Below, piece after piece: positions 14,390 through 20,457 of a stretch of DNA of 20,457 nt; position 1 is the first letter of the stretch; the number at the start of each line of letters is the position of its first letter. A program made the translations under genes and the position numbers. The notes under the pieces are model-generated. The model searched no databases and was not told where the DNA came from. It was given only the letters and a program-made list of their open reading frames with translations. The stretch comes from an uncultured Campylobacter sp. (GTDB taxonomy: Bacteria; Campylobacterota; Campylobacteria; Campylobacterales; Campylobacteraceae): NCBI RefSeq assembly GCF_937997405.1, contig NZ_CALKTL010000129.1:1-20457 (forward strand), read 5' to 3'.

Positions 14390-14742
14390 AAAACAAGTAT
14401 ATCCAAGCGTTTGAGGACGCTCAGATCACAAGCAAAAGTGTGCCTGATTTCCGTGCCGGCGACACCTTAAAGGTAGCCATCAGGATCAAAGAGGGCGATA
14501 AGAGCAGAATTCAAAATTTTGAAGGCACCTGCATTGCGCGCCGTGGAAACGGCGTCGGCGAGACTTTTATCATTCGAAAGATCGGCGCTAATAGCGTCGG
14601 CGTAGAGAGAATTTTCCCGATCTACAGCGAGAGTATCGAAAGCATCGAGGTTCTAAGAAAAGGACGCGTTCGCCGCGCGAAGCTATTTTACCTACGCGAC
14701 AGACGCGGTAAATCGGCTAAAATCAAAGAGCTTCGAAAATAA
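14386..14742 (+). CDS. rplS: 50S ribosomal protein L19
   Basis: L19 sits at the interface of the ribosomal subunits. The 118-residue protein has the family features: FRAGDTLKVAIRIKEGDKSRI, FEGTCIARRGNGVGETFIIRKI, GVERIFPIYSESIESIEVLRKG and the basic C-terminus RRAKLFYLRDRRGKSAKIKE. The ATG overlaps the trmD stop (ATGA) and has AAAGGAAA upstream. It is the last gene of the long plus-strand run; a terminator follows 14 bases after its stop. Confidence 0.98.
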   Translation: MKNKYIQAFEDAQITSKSVPDFRAGDTLKVAIRIKEGDKSRIQNFEGTCIARRGNGVGETFIIRKIGANSVGVERIFPIYSESIESIEVLRKGRVRRAKLFYLRDRRGKSAKIKELRK

Positions 14743-14756
14743 TCCTTTAAATTTAC

Positions 14757-14785
14757 GCTTCCCAATTCAAAAGGAAGCTCTTTTT
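14757..14785 (+). terminator. intrinsic terminator after rplS
   Basis: GCTTCC (14757-14762) pairs with GGAAGC (14773-14778) around a 10-base loop and is followed at once by TCTTTTT. This is a standard rho-independent terminator and closes the translation gene run. A second palindrome at 14791-14816 (GCGCGA/TCGCGC around A/T) has no T-run and is probably not a terminator. Confidence 0.8.
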
Positions 14786-15037
14786 ATAATGCGCGAGATT
14801 TTAAAAAATTTCGCGCAAAATCTACTCACATTAAATCTAAAATTTTACAACTTTTCCATTAAAATTTTTAATTTTAAACCGCCTAAAAATCGTCTTTTCC
14901 GATAGAAAAAGATAAAATATATCCTGATTTTATTTGCGTTTAAAAATATTACTATAAAATGCAAATTTTAATTTAGAAAGCTCGCGCTAAATTCGAGGAT
15001 TCGGCCGAGTAAAAATTTATTCAGTAAAGAGCAAGAT
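14786..15037 (+). promoter_or_regulatory. A/T-rich upstream region of the activase unit, candidate promoter
   Basis: No gene is visible in this gap. It is clearly richer in A/T than its surroundings and follows a terminator, so the next unit needs its own promoter here. TATAAAAT at 14953-14960 is the best -10 candidate, leaving a leader of about 70 bases before the GTG at 15038. I saw no clear operator or riboswitch. Confidence 0.4.
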
Positions 15038-17992
15038 GTGATTTTTTTAGGCATTGACGTAGGATCAACCACTGTTAAAACGGTAGTTTTAAACGAAAAA
15101 TATGAAATTTTAAGCAAGAGCTACGAGCGGCATTTGGCAAAGCCCAAAGAGCTGGTGCTGGATAAAATTTTGCAAATCCAAAAAAGCTATGCAGGCGAGC
15201 AATTTAGCGTCGCCATAGCGGGTTCGGCTGGCATGGGTATCGCCAAAAATTGTAAAATTCCGTTCGTCCAGGAGGTTTTTGCTACCTCGCTCGGCGTCAA
15301 ACGGATGTTTCCGAAGACCGACGTCGTCATCGAGCTGGGCGGCGAGGATGCTAAAATTTTATTTCTCACGGGCGGACTTGAGGAGCGGATGAACGGCTCG
15401 TGCGCGGGCGGCACCGGCGCATTTATTGATCAGATGACCAACCTTTTGCATCTGGATATCACGGAGCTCGACCGTCTAAGCTTTGCGGCAAATAAAATTT
15501 ACCCGATCGCCTCACGCTGCGGCGTGTTCGCCAAAAGCGACATTCAGCCGCTACTAAATCAAGGCGTTAGAAAAGAGGATATTTGCGCTAGTATCTACGC
15601 CGCGGTCGTCGAGCAGACGATCTCGGGGCTTGCGCAGGGTCGCGAAGTTAAGGGCAATATCCTGTTTTTGGGCGGCCCGTTGTTTTTCCTAAAAGGCCTT
15701 CAGGCGCGCTTTAAAGAGGTGCTAAAGCTCACCGACGAAACCGCGACCTTCCCCGACATTGCGCCTTATTTTGTGGCTTACGGTAGCGCGCTGTACGCAA
15801 AAGATACGGGCGAGATGTTAAATTTAGATGAGACGATCGCGCTTTTAAAAAAGGAGCCTGACAGGACCGCGCTGGAAGCCGAGCCGCCGCTTTTCAAAGA
15901 CAGAGCGGAATTTGACGAGTTCATCGCCCGCCATGCCCGCGCGAGCGTGCCTAAGGTGGATATCCACACCTACAGCGGAGATGCGTATTTGGGTGTGGAT
16001 TGCGGCAGCACCACGATCAAAGTCGTACTGATAGGCGCAAACTACGAGCTACTCTATAAATTTTACTCCTCCAATAAAGGTGATCCCGTAGATATCCTGC
16101 TGCCGCGTCTTAAGGAGCTATACGATCTTTGCGAGGGTCGCATCAAGATCAAGGGCAGCGGTGTTACCGGCTACGGCGAGGATCTCATTAAAACCGCCTT
16201 TCGCTTCGATTACGGTATAGTCGAGACGATCGCGCATTACAGCGCCGCACGCCACTTCAATCCGAAGGTCGATTTTATCATCGACATCGGCGGTCAGGAC
16301 ATCAAGTGTTTCTCCATTAAAGATGGCAATATCGATTCTATCGTGCTAAACGAAGCGTGCAGCTCGGGTTGCGGCTCGTTTTTGCAGACCTTTTCAAATT
16401 CTTTGGGTTACGACATTAAAGATTTTGCAAACCTAGCCCTTTTTGCGACTCATCCCGCTAAGCTTGGTAGCCGCTGCACGGTATTTATGAACTCTTCGGT
16501 TAAACAGGCTCAAAAGGACGGCGCTACGATCGAGGATATCAGCGCGGGTCTTGCTATTAGCGTCATAAAAAACGCGATTTACAAGGTCATCCGCGTGCGA
16601 AACGCCGACGATCTTGGGCAAAACATCGTAGTGCAGGGCGGTACTTTTTTAAATAACGCCGTGCTACGAGCTTTTGAAAAAGAGCTCGGCAAGGACGTGA
16701 TCCGTCTAGATATCAGCGAGCTTATGGGTGCATACGGTGCGGCGCTTTTTGCCAAAAATAACGCAAACGAGCGTACCGATATGATCAGTCGTGCAGAGCT
16801 TGAAAGCTTCACTCATCGCAGCGAATTTAGCGTCTGCAAGCTCTGTACGAACAAATGCCCGCTTACGATCAGCTACTTCGGCGATACTAAATTTGTCTCG
16901 GGCAATAAATGCGAGCGCGGCGCGGGTAAGGAGATCCGCCACGACATCACGAATTTATTCGAATTTAAAAACGAGCTTTTGAAAAAATACCGCAAGCCGC
17001 CGAAGCAAGACGCACCGCGAGTCGGAATTCCGTTTGTTTTGAATATGTTTGAGATGATCCCATTTTGGAGCGCGTTTTTTGAAAATTTAGGCATGAGCGT
17101 CGTGCTGTCGCAAAAGCCGCGAAAAGAGACGCTGTTTTTAGCAAGCCAAAGTATACCGAGCGATACCGTCTGCTACCCGGCTAAAAGCGTGCACGGCCAC
17201 ATCTACGATCTGCTAAATAAGAGCGTCGATTTTATCTTTTATCCGTGTATGAGCTACAGCCTCGATGAAAATATCAGCGAGAACTGCTACAACTGCCCCG
17301 TAGTCGCATACTATCCCGAACTGATACGCGCGAACGTAGGTGCGCTGGAGGAGAAAAAATTTCTCTATCCGCACGTGGATCTTAATATGCAAGATTCGTT
17401 TTGCAAAACGATGCAGGCTGAGCTTGCGGACGCCGGGTATAAATTTCACTCCGACGCCGTGAAAAACGCTGTCTTGCAAGGCCTTAAGGAGCTGCAGAAC
17501 TATAAAAATACCGTTTTAATAAAAGGCGAGGAAACCCTAAAAGAGATACAAAGTAGCGGTGCTAGCGCCATTGTGCTAGCGGGTCGTCCGTATCATATCG
17601 ATAAGACGATAAATCACGGTATCGATCGCTATCTAAATTCCTTGGGCTTTATAGTGCTTAGCGAGGACGCGCTGCCGCTTAGCAGGGTGCAGACGAAAAG
17701 CCTTAATCAATGGACCTACCACGCCAGGCTTTATAGCGCGGCGCGGTTCGTCTGTAAATACCCGCGCATGCAGCTGGTGCAGCTAGTGAGCTTTGGCTGC
17801 GGGATCGATGCGATCACGGGCGACGAGGTGCGCGACATACTGCGTCAAAACGGTAAAATTTACACTCAACTTAAAATCGACGAGGTTACGAACCTAGGTG
17901 CGGTCAAGATCCGCCTGCGTAGCCTAAAAGCGACTATGATAGAGCGCGAAAGGCAAGGCGCGCAACAAGAAGCAAGAAAGGATGCGCGCTAA
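15038..17992 (+). CDS. acyl-CoA dehydratase activase-type protein with two ASKHA ATPase domains
   Basis: This family (BadF/BadG/BcrA/BcrD/HgdC) uses ATP to drive low-potential electrons from a [4Fe-4S] cluster into 2-hydroxyacyl-CoA dehydratases or related double-cubane enzymes. The 984 residues hold two ATPase domains. One begins at FLGIDVGSTTVK (3-14), with Cys122 in NGSCAGGTGAF and Cys161 in ASRCGVFAKSD. The other begins at YLGVDCGSTTIK (317-328), with Cys441/445 in NEACSSGCGSF and Cys480 in SRCTVF. A DUF2229-like part has a CxxCxxxC cluster (600-607) plus Cys625, then SDTVCYPAKSVHGHI, CMSYS, NCPVVAYYPE and AGRPYHIDKTINHG. The start is GTG at 15038. The stop overlaps the next gene by one base. 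No dehydratase gene is nearby, so the electron acceptor is unknown. Confidence 0.88.
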   Translation: MIFLGIDVGSTTVKTVVLNEKYEILSKSYERHLAKPKELVLDKILQIQKSYAGEQFSVAIAGSAGMGIAKNCKIPFVQEVFATSLGVKRMFPKTDVVIELGGEDAKILFLTGGLEERMNGSCAGGTGAFIDQMTNLLHLDITELDRLSFAANKIYPIASRCGVFAKSDIQPLLNQGVRKEDICASIYAAVVEQTISGLAQGREVKGNILFLGGPLFFLKGLQARFKEVLKLTDETATFPDIAPYFVAYGSALYAKDTGEMLNLDETIALLKKEPDRTALEAEPPLFKDRAEFDEFIARHARASVPKVDIHTYSGDAYLGVDCGSTTIKVVLIGANYELLYKFYSSNKGDPVDILLPRLKELYDLCEGRIKIKGSGVTGYGEDLIKTAFRFDYGIVETIAHYSAARHFNPKVDFIIDIGGQDIKCFSIKDGNIDSIVLNEACSSGCGSFLQTFSNSLGYDIKDFANLALFATHPAKLGSRCTVFMNSSVKQAQKDGATIEDISAGLAISVIKNAIYKVIRVRNADDLGQNIVVQGGTFLNNAVLRAFEKELGKDVIRLDISELMGAYGAALFAKNNANERTDMISRAELESFTHRSEFSVCKLCTNKCPLTISYFGDTKFVSGNKCERGAGKEIRHDITNLFEFKNELLKKYRKPPKQDAPRVGIPFVLNMFEMIPFWSAFFENLGMSVVLSQKPRKETLFLASQSIPSDTVCYPAKSVHGHIYDLLNKSVDFIFYPCMSYSLDENISENCYNCPVVAYYPELIRANVGALEEKKFLYPHVDLNMQDSFCKTMQAELADAGYKFHSDAVKNAVLQGLKELQNYKNTVLIKGEETLKEIQSSGASAIVLAGRPYHIDKTINHGIDRYLNSLGFIVLSEDALPLSRVQTKSLNQWTYHARLYSAARFVCKYPRMQLVQLVSFGCGIDAITGDEVRDILRQNGKIYTQLKIDEVTNLGAVKIRLRSLKATMIERERQGAQQEARKDAR

Positions 17993-19209
17993 TGTTTGCT
18001 AAATTTACAAAAGATATGAAAGCGACCCACACGATATTGATCCCTACGATGATCGATCCGCATTTTCGCTTTATGCAAGGCGTGCTGCGCGACGAGGGCT
18101 ATAAGAGCGTCTTGCTCGGCGAAAATCGTCAAAATATCGTCGAGGAGGGGCTTCGCAGCGTGCATAACGACATGTGTTACCCCGCGCTGCTCGTCATCGG
18201 GCAGTTTATCGACGCGCTAAAAAGCGGCGAGTTTGATACGCACAAAGTAGCGCTTCTCATCAGCCAAACGGGCGGCGGCTGCAGAGCGAGCAACTACATA
18301 AATTTGCTTCGCAAAGCGCTTGAGGACAGCGGCTTTAGTTATGTCCCCGCGATCTCGTTAAATTTCGGCTCGCTAGATGAGAATGAATTTAGCCTAGGCA
18401 AAAAATCGCTTCTAAAGCTCTTTGCCGCGATATTTTACGGCGATTTGATGATGGGGTTGTATAATCAGTGCAAGCCCTACGAAAAGATCAAAAATCAAAC
18501 GAATGAAATTTACGAACTCTGCGCCGAACGGATCAAAAATTTGACCGATCAAAGATCGTTTTTCAATCTCAAGAAAAATTTCAAATTTATCCTCTCGCAG
18601 TTCGCTAAAATCGAGCGCGATGATAAGCCGCGAGTAAAAGTAGGCATCGTGGGCGAAATTTATCTCAAATACTCGCCCATCGGCAACAACGGCCTAAACG
18701 CCTATCTCATCCGCGAAAACGCCGAGCCCGTAAATACGGGGCTGATGGACTTCGTGCTTACCTGCATCTACGATGCGGTCTACGATAAGCAGCTCTACGG
18801 CAAGGGCGGTACGGCGTATTACGGCTCGCTTGCGGTCGCTAAAGTGGTGGAATTTTTCCAGCGCATGATGATTAAGCAGATGAAGCGCTTCGGATTTCGC
18901 GCGCCGAGCCCATTTAGCGAGGTTCGTGCCGCCGCTGACGGCTACATCGGTCACGGCGTGAAGATGGGCGAGGGCTGGCTGCTGACGGCGGAGATGGTCG
19001 AGTTTATGCGCCATGGTATACAAAACGTCGTGTGCGCGCAGCCCTTCGGCTGCCTGCCAAACCACATCATCGCGCGCGGAATGATCCGAAAGATCAAACA
19101 GAACTACCCGCAAGCAAACATCGCCGCTATCGACTACGACCCGGGCGCAAGCGCGGTAAATCAAGAAAACCGCATAAAGCTGATGCTTGCTAACGCAAAT
19201 AGAAAGTAG
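17992..19209 (+). CDS. separate C-terminal module of the activase-related protein (HgdB/DUF2229-type)
   Basis: The 405-residue protein corresponds to the C-terminal part of the roughly 1400-residue activase-related proteins I know from Firmicutes. Markers are the start THTILIPTMIDPHF, then HNDMCYPALLVIGQ (Cys62), SQTGGGCRASNY (Cys97), CAQPFGCLPNHIIARG (Cys348 and Cys354) and DYDPGASAVNQENRIKLM at the end. The conserved Cys suggest Fe-S binding and electron transfer together with the preceding protein. The ATG shares its A with the stop of the upstream gene (TAATG), so translation is probably by re-initiation and the two products likely form one complex. What they activate cannot be told from this window. 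Confidence 0.85.
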   Translation: MFAKFTKDMKATHTILIPTMIDPHFRFMQGVLRDEGYKSVLLGENRQNIVEEGLRSVHNDMCYPALLVIGQFIDALKSGEFDTHKVALLISQTGGGCRASNYINLLRKALEDSGFSYVPAISLNFGSLDENEFSLGKKSLLKLFAAIFYGDLMMGLYNQCKPYEKIKNQTNEIYELCAERIKNLTDQRSFFNLKKNFKFILSQFAKIERDDKPRVKVGIVGEIYLKYSPIGNNGLNAYLIRENAEPVNTGLMDFVLTCIYDAVYDKQLYGKGGTAYYGSLAVAKVVEFFQRMMIKQMKRFGFRAPSPFSEVRAAADGYIGHGVKMGEGWLLTAEMVEFMRHGIQNVVCAQPFGCLPNHIIARGMIRKIKQNYPQANIAAIDYDPGASAVNQENRIKLMLANANRK

Positions 19210-19228
19210 CCCGCCACATATCAAAAAT

Positions 19229-19255
19229 GGCTTTGGAATTTTAAATTCTAAAGCC
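19229..19255. terminator. long hairpin after the activase unit
   Basis: GGCTTT-G-GAATTT and AAATTC-T-AAAGCC form a 13-bp stem (one G-U pair on the plus-strand RNA) around a single base at 19242. No T-run follows on the plus strand. On the minus strand the stem is followed by ATTTTT. It probably marks the 3' end of the activase message or blocks exonucleases. Confidence 0.5.
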
Positions 19256-19345
19256 TGACATAAAATTTTAAAATTTAAAAGCAAGCTCGCGATGACGGTT
19301 AAATTTTTGACGCACAAATGGCTCGCTTCCTTTCGCGAAATTTCC

Positions 19346-19372
19346 TCGAGATTTTAAAATTTTAAATCTCGA
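19346..19372. repeat. palindrome TCGAGATTT/AAATCTCGA
   Basis: A perfect 9-bp inverted repeat surrounds a 9-base A/T core that is itself partly self-complementary. It lies between the activase unit and the lipoprotein gene. No T-run follows. Its role is unknown; it resembles other A/T palindromes in this window with added flanking arms. Confidence 0.6.
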
Positions 19373-19548
19373 TAGCGCTCTTGTGCTTCTTTTACCTCTT
19401 CCGCGCATTCCGGCTTCAGTTCTTGTGAAATCTCATCGGAATTTCATAAAAGTCCGCGCGAAATTCTACGCGTCGCCGTCGCGAAATTTCGCGCAGAATC
19501 CCATTTTGCCACGTCATAAAATTCCACTCTCATTAAGGCAAAATTTAA

Positions 19549-19554
19549 TACAAT
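19549..19554 (+). promoter_or_regulatory. candidate -10 box for the lipoprotein gene
   Basis: TACAAT lies 28 bases before the ATG at 19583, within an A/T-rich stretch and shortly before the AAGGAAG ribosome binding site. It is a plausible Campylobacter sigma-70 -10 element. Confidence 0.4.
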
Positions 19555-19582
19555 CCGTCTTTAAATTTTACGAAGGAAGTTT

Positions 19583-20212
19583 ATGAAATTTTGGATTTGC
19601 GGCGTGGTTTTGGCACTATGCTGTGGAGTTTTTAGCGGATGCGCGAGTAAGAATTTGCCGGGCTACATGCAAGGGCGCGAGCATATCATCGCTATGAGCG
19701 CGGCGTCCGGCGGTCAGCTGCGTATGAGTGGTGAGATTTACGATTATGTATTTGATGCGAATCTTAGCGCCGTGCGCGCCAAGGTCGCAAGTCTGGCGTC
19801 GCTGAATAAAGACGCGATAAGGCGCAACGTAAGCATGCTCACGATCGACAGATATAACGAGGGTAGCGATGCTGCGTATATCCAGCATGAAATCGAGCTT
19901 GTAAAATACGATCTACCGCTATCCGTGCAGGCTAAGCTGATGGATGATCCAGAGCAGCTGGAGCCCGCGTATAGTTCTACGTTTCGCTACTCTTATCTGA
20001 TCGAAGGCAAATATTTTAAGCGCTTAAAAGATCACGACGAGCTGCGCAGATCGCACCGCCTAAGCGTGCCGATCGAGTATCCCGCGCGTATAGCGGTCGA
20101 TAGCGGGATCAAAAGCGAGCGCGATGCGAAAATGGATACCGATATACAAGGACTCATCGTAATGCCGCTAATGATGCCGGTGCTGCTTTTAGGCAGTATC
20201 CTAGACGGCTAA
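19583..20212 (+). CDS. uncharacterised lipoprotein
   Basis: I do not recognise a family for this 209-residue protein. Its N-terminus is a lipoprotein signal peptide: MKFW, a hydrophobic core (IC GVVLALCCGVF), and a lipobox FSGC with the modified Cys at residue 20. The mature part is mixed charged and hydrophobic with no obvious enzyme motif. The last 20 or so residues (LIVMPLMMPVLLLGSILDG) are strongly hydrophobic and may insert in or lie on a membrane. The ATG has AAGGAAG a few bases upstream. The gene converges on the tRNA-Ser gene, with a 51-base gap between them. Confidence 0.75.
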   Translation: MKFWICGVVLALCCGVFSGCASKNLPGYMQGREHIIAMSAASGGQLRMSGEIYDYVFDANLSAVRAKVASLASLNKDAIRRNVSMLTIDRYNEGSDAAYIQHEIELVKYDLPLSVQAKLMDDPEQLEPAYSSTFRYSYLIEGKYFKRLKDHDELRRSHRLSVPIEYPARIAVDSGIKSERDAKMDTDIQGLIVMPLMMPVLLLGSILDG

Positions 20213-20263
20213 AATCGATTGAATCACGGAAGTGAAATTTTATTGATTTAAATTCTAAAATAG

Positions 20264-20354
20264 TGGCGGACAGAGAGGGATTTGAACCCTCGAGCCCCGG
20301 TTAGAAGCTGCACCCTTAGCAGGGGTGTGGTTTCGGCCACTCACCCATCTGTCC
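20264..20354 (-). tRNA. tRNA-Ser (anticodon GCU)
   Basis: Read on the minus strand, the gene starts GGACAGATGGGTGAGTGG and ends CTGTCCGCCA, with CCA encoded. The acceptor stem GGACAG/CTGTCC is complete. The anticodon loop CTGCTAA sits in a CACCC/GGGTG stem and gives anticodon GCT, reading AGC and AGU serine codons. The long variable arm (AGCTTC paired with GGGGCT through two G-U pairs) is typical of class II tRNA-Ser. The T arm is GAGGGTTCAAATCCCTC. Confidence 0.97.
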
Positions 20355-20369
20355 ACAAAAAGAAATTGC

Positions 20370-20375
20370 ATTATA
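20370..20375 (-). promoter_or_regulatory. -10 box of the tRNA-Ser gene
   Basis: A perfect TATAAT on the minus strand, preceded by ATG, lies 15 bases before the tRNA 5' end. It is a good sigma-70 -10 element for this stable RNA. Confidence 0.65.
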
Positions 20376-20402
20376 CATAACTAATCTAATAATGGGCTTA
20401 AA

Positions 20403-20457
20403 TTATCTCGCATCCATCTTATGGCGACGCGGAATTCTATCTCGCTTTGGCACGGCG
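20403..20457 (-). CDS. possible C-terminal end of a gene beyond the window
   Basis: On the minus strand the frame entering from the right edge reads AVPKRDRIPRRHKMDAR and stops with TAA at 20403-20405, about 28 bases before the tRNA promoter. The basic C-terminus looks protein-like, but 17 codons are too few for assignment, and the family is not recognised. Confidence 0.3.
   Translation of the reverse strand, partial: AVPKRDRIPRRHKMDAR

Larger units (their letters stand above)
19210..19582. other. 373-base gap rich in inverted repeats
   Basis: I see no convincing gene here. The stretch contains several palindromes: a long hairpin at 19229-19255, another at 19346-19372, and GCGAAATTTCGC-type repeats around 19480-19495. 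An A/T palindrome lies near 19263-19278. The plus-strand reading frame from GTG 19383 to 19586 looks like a chance product of these repeats. The right end holds the candidate lipoprotein promoter. Confidence 0.6.

Noticed and set aside
14791..14816. Second palindrome after rplS as another terminator
   Set aside because: GCGCGA/TCGCGC arms flank an A/T core but no T-run follows on either strand; the terminator just upstream is sufficient.
18694..19317. Minus-strand reading frame of 207 codons opposite the activase C-terminal gene
   Set aside because: Long but antisense to conserved coding sequence; His/Val/Ala-rich composition typical of a shadow frame, and no ribosome binding site was seen.
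19383..19586. Plus-strand reading frame of 67 codons before the lipoprotein gene
   Set aside because: GTG start without a clear ribosome binding site; the frame runs through the palindromic gap and the lipoprotein promoter region, and the product has no recognisable pattern.
1..20457. CRISPR array, insertion sequence, phage or defence island
   Set aside because: No regularly spaced repeats, transposase, integrase, nuclease or restriction-type gene is visible; the gene order is typical of a Campylobacter core region.

Overview
The window looks like a chromosomal segment of a Campylobacter or close relative (Campylobacterota). The evidence is the gene order glnA, U32 peptidase, purE, (small gene), glyQ, Nif3-like, coiled-coil zinc ribbon, waaA, pseudouridine synthase, ffh, rpsP, khpA, rimM, trmD, rplS, which I recall from Campylobacter jejuni. 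Supporting signs are a short ComEC without a metallo-lactamase domain, a glutamine synthetase with Phe at the adenylylation site, and A/T palindromes of the AAATTTTAAAATTT type between genes. Base composition is moderate rather than AT-rich, which points to one of the higher-GC species (C. gracilis, C. showae or C. rectus type); the species cannot be fixed from this window.

Layout. Positions 1-4251 are on the minus strand: an edge fragment, a YciI-like protein, a ComEC-type DNA-uptake channel, glutamine synthetase and a PHP-family phosphoesterase. A short divergent promoter region (about 4252-4322) leads into a long plus-strand run from 4323 to 14742 with mostly overlapping or closely spaced genes: TrhP/YegQ-like U32 protein, purE, a decayed effector-binding-domain gene, glyQ, Nif3-like protein, coiled-coil zinc-ribbon protein, waaA, an S4/RluA pseudouridine synthase, ffh, rpsP, khpA, rimM, trmD and rplS. 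A clear intrinsic terminator (14757-14785) ends this run. Most products serve translation: tRNA charging and modification, rRNA and ribosome maturation, ribosomal proteins, and protein targeting by SRP.

Positions 15038-19209 hold a two-gene unit for a 2-hydroxyacyl-CoA dehydratase activase-type ATPase. It has two ASKHA domains in tandem, a Cys-rich module and a C-terminal partner encoded by a separate gene that overlaps by one base. No dehydratase gene is nearby. A 373-base gap rich in inverted repeats follows, then an uncharacterised lipoprotein gene and a minus-strand tRNA-Ser(GCU).

The points most worth checking are: (1) the small gene before glyQ, which has three in-frame stops followed by a still recognisable C-terminus; (2) a structured intercistronic RNA between ffh and rpsP with crossing 9-bp complementarities; (3) the split, orphan activase; and (4) low-complexity insertions in WaaA, GlyQ and the decayed gene, all within about 4 kb. 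I did not find an obviously new defence or mobile system.
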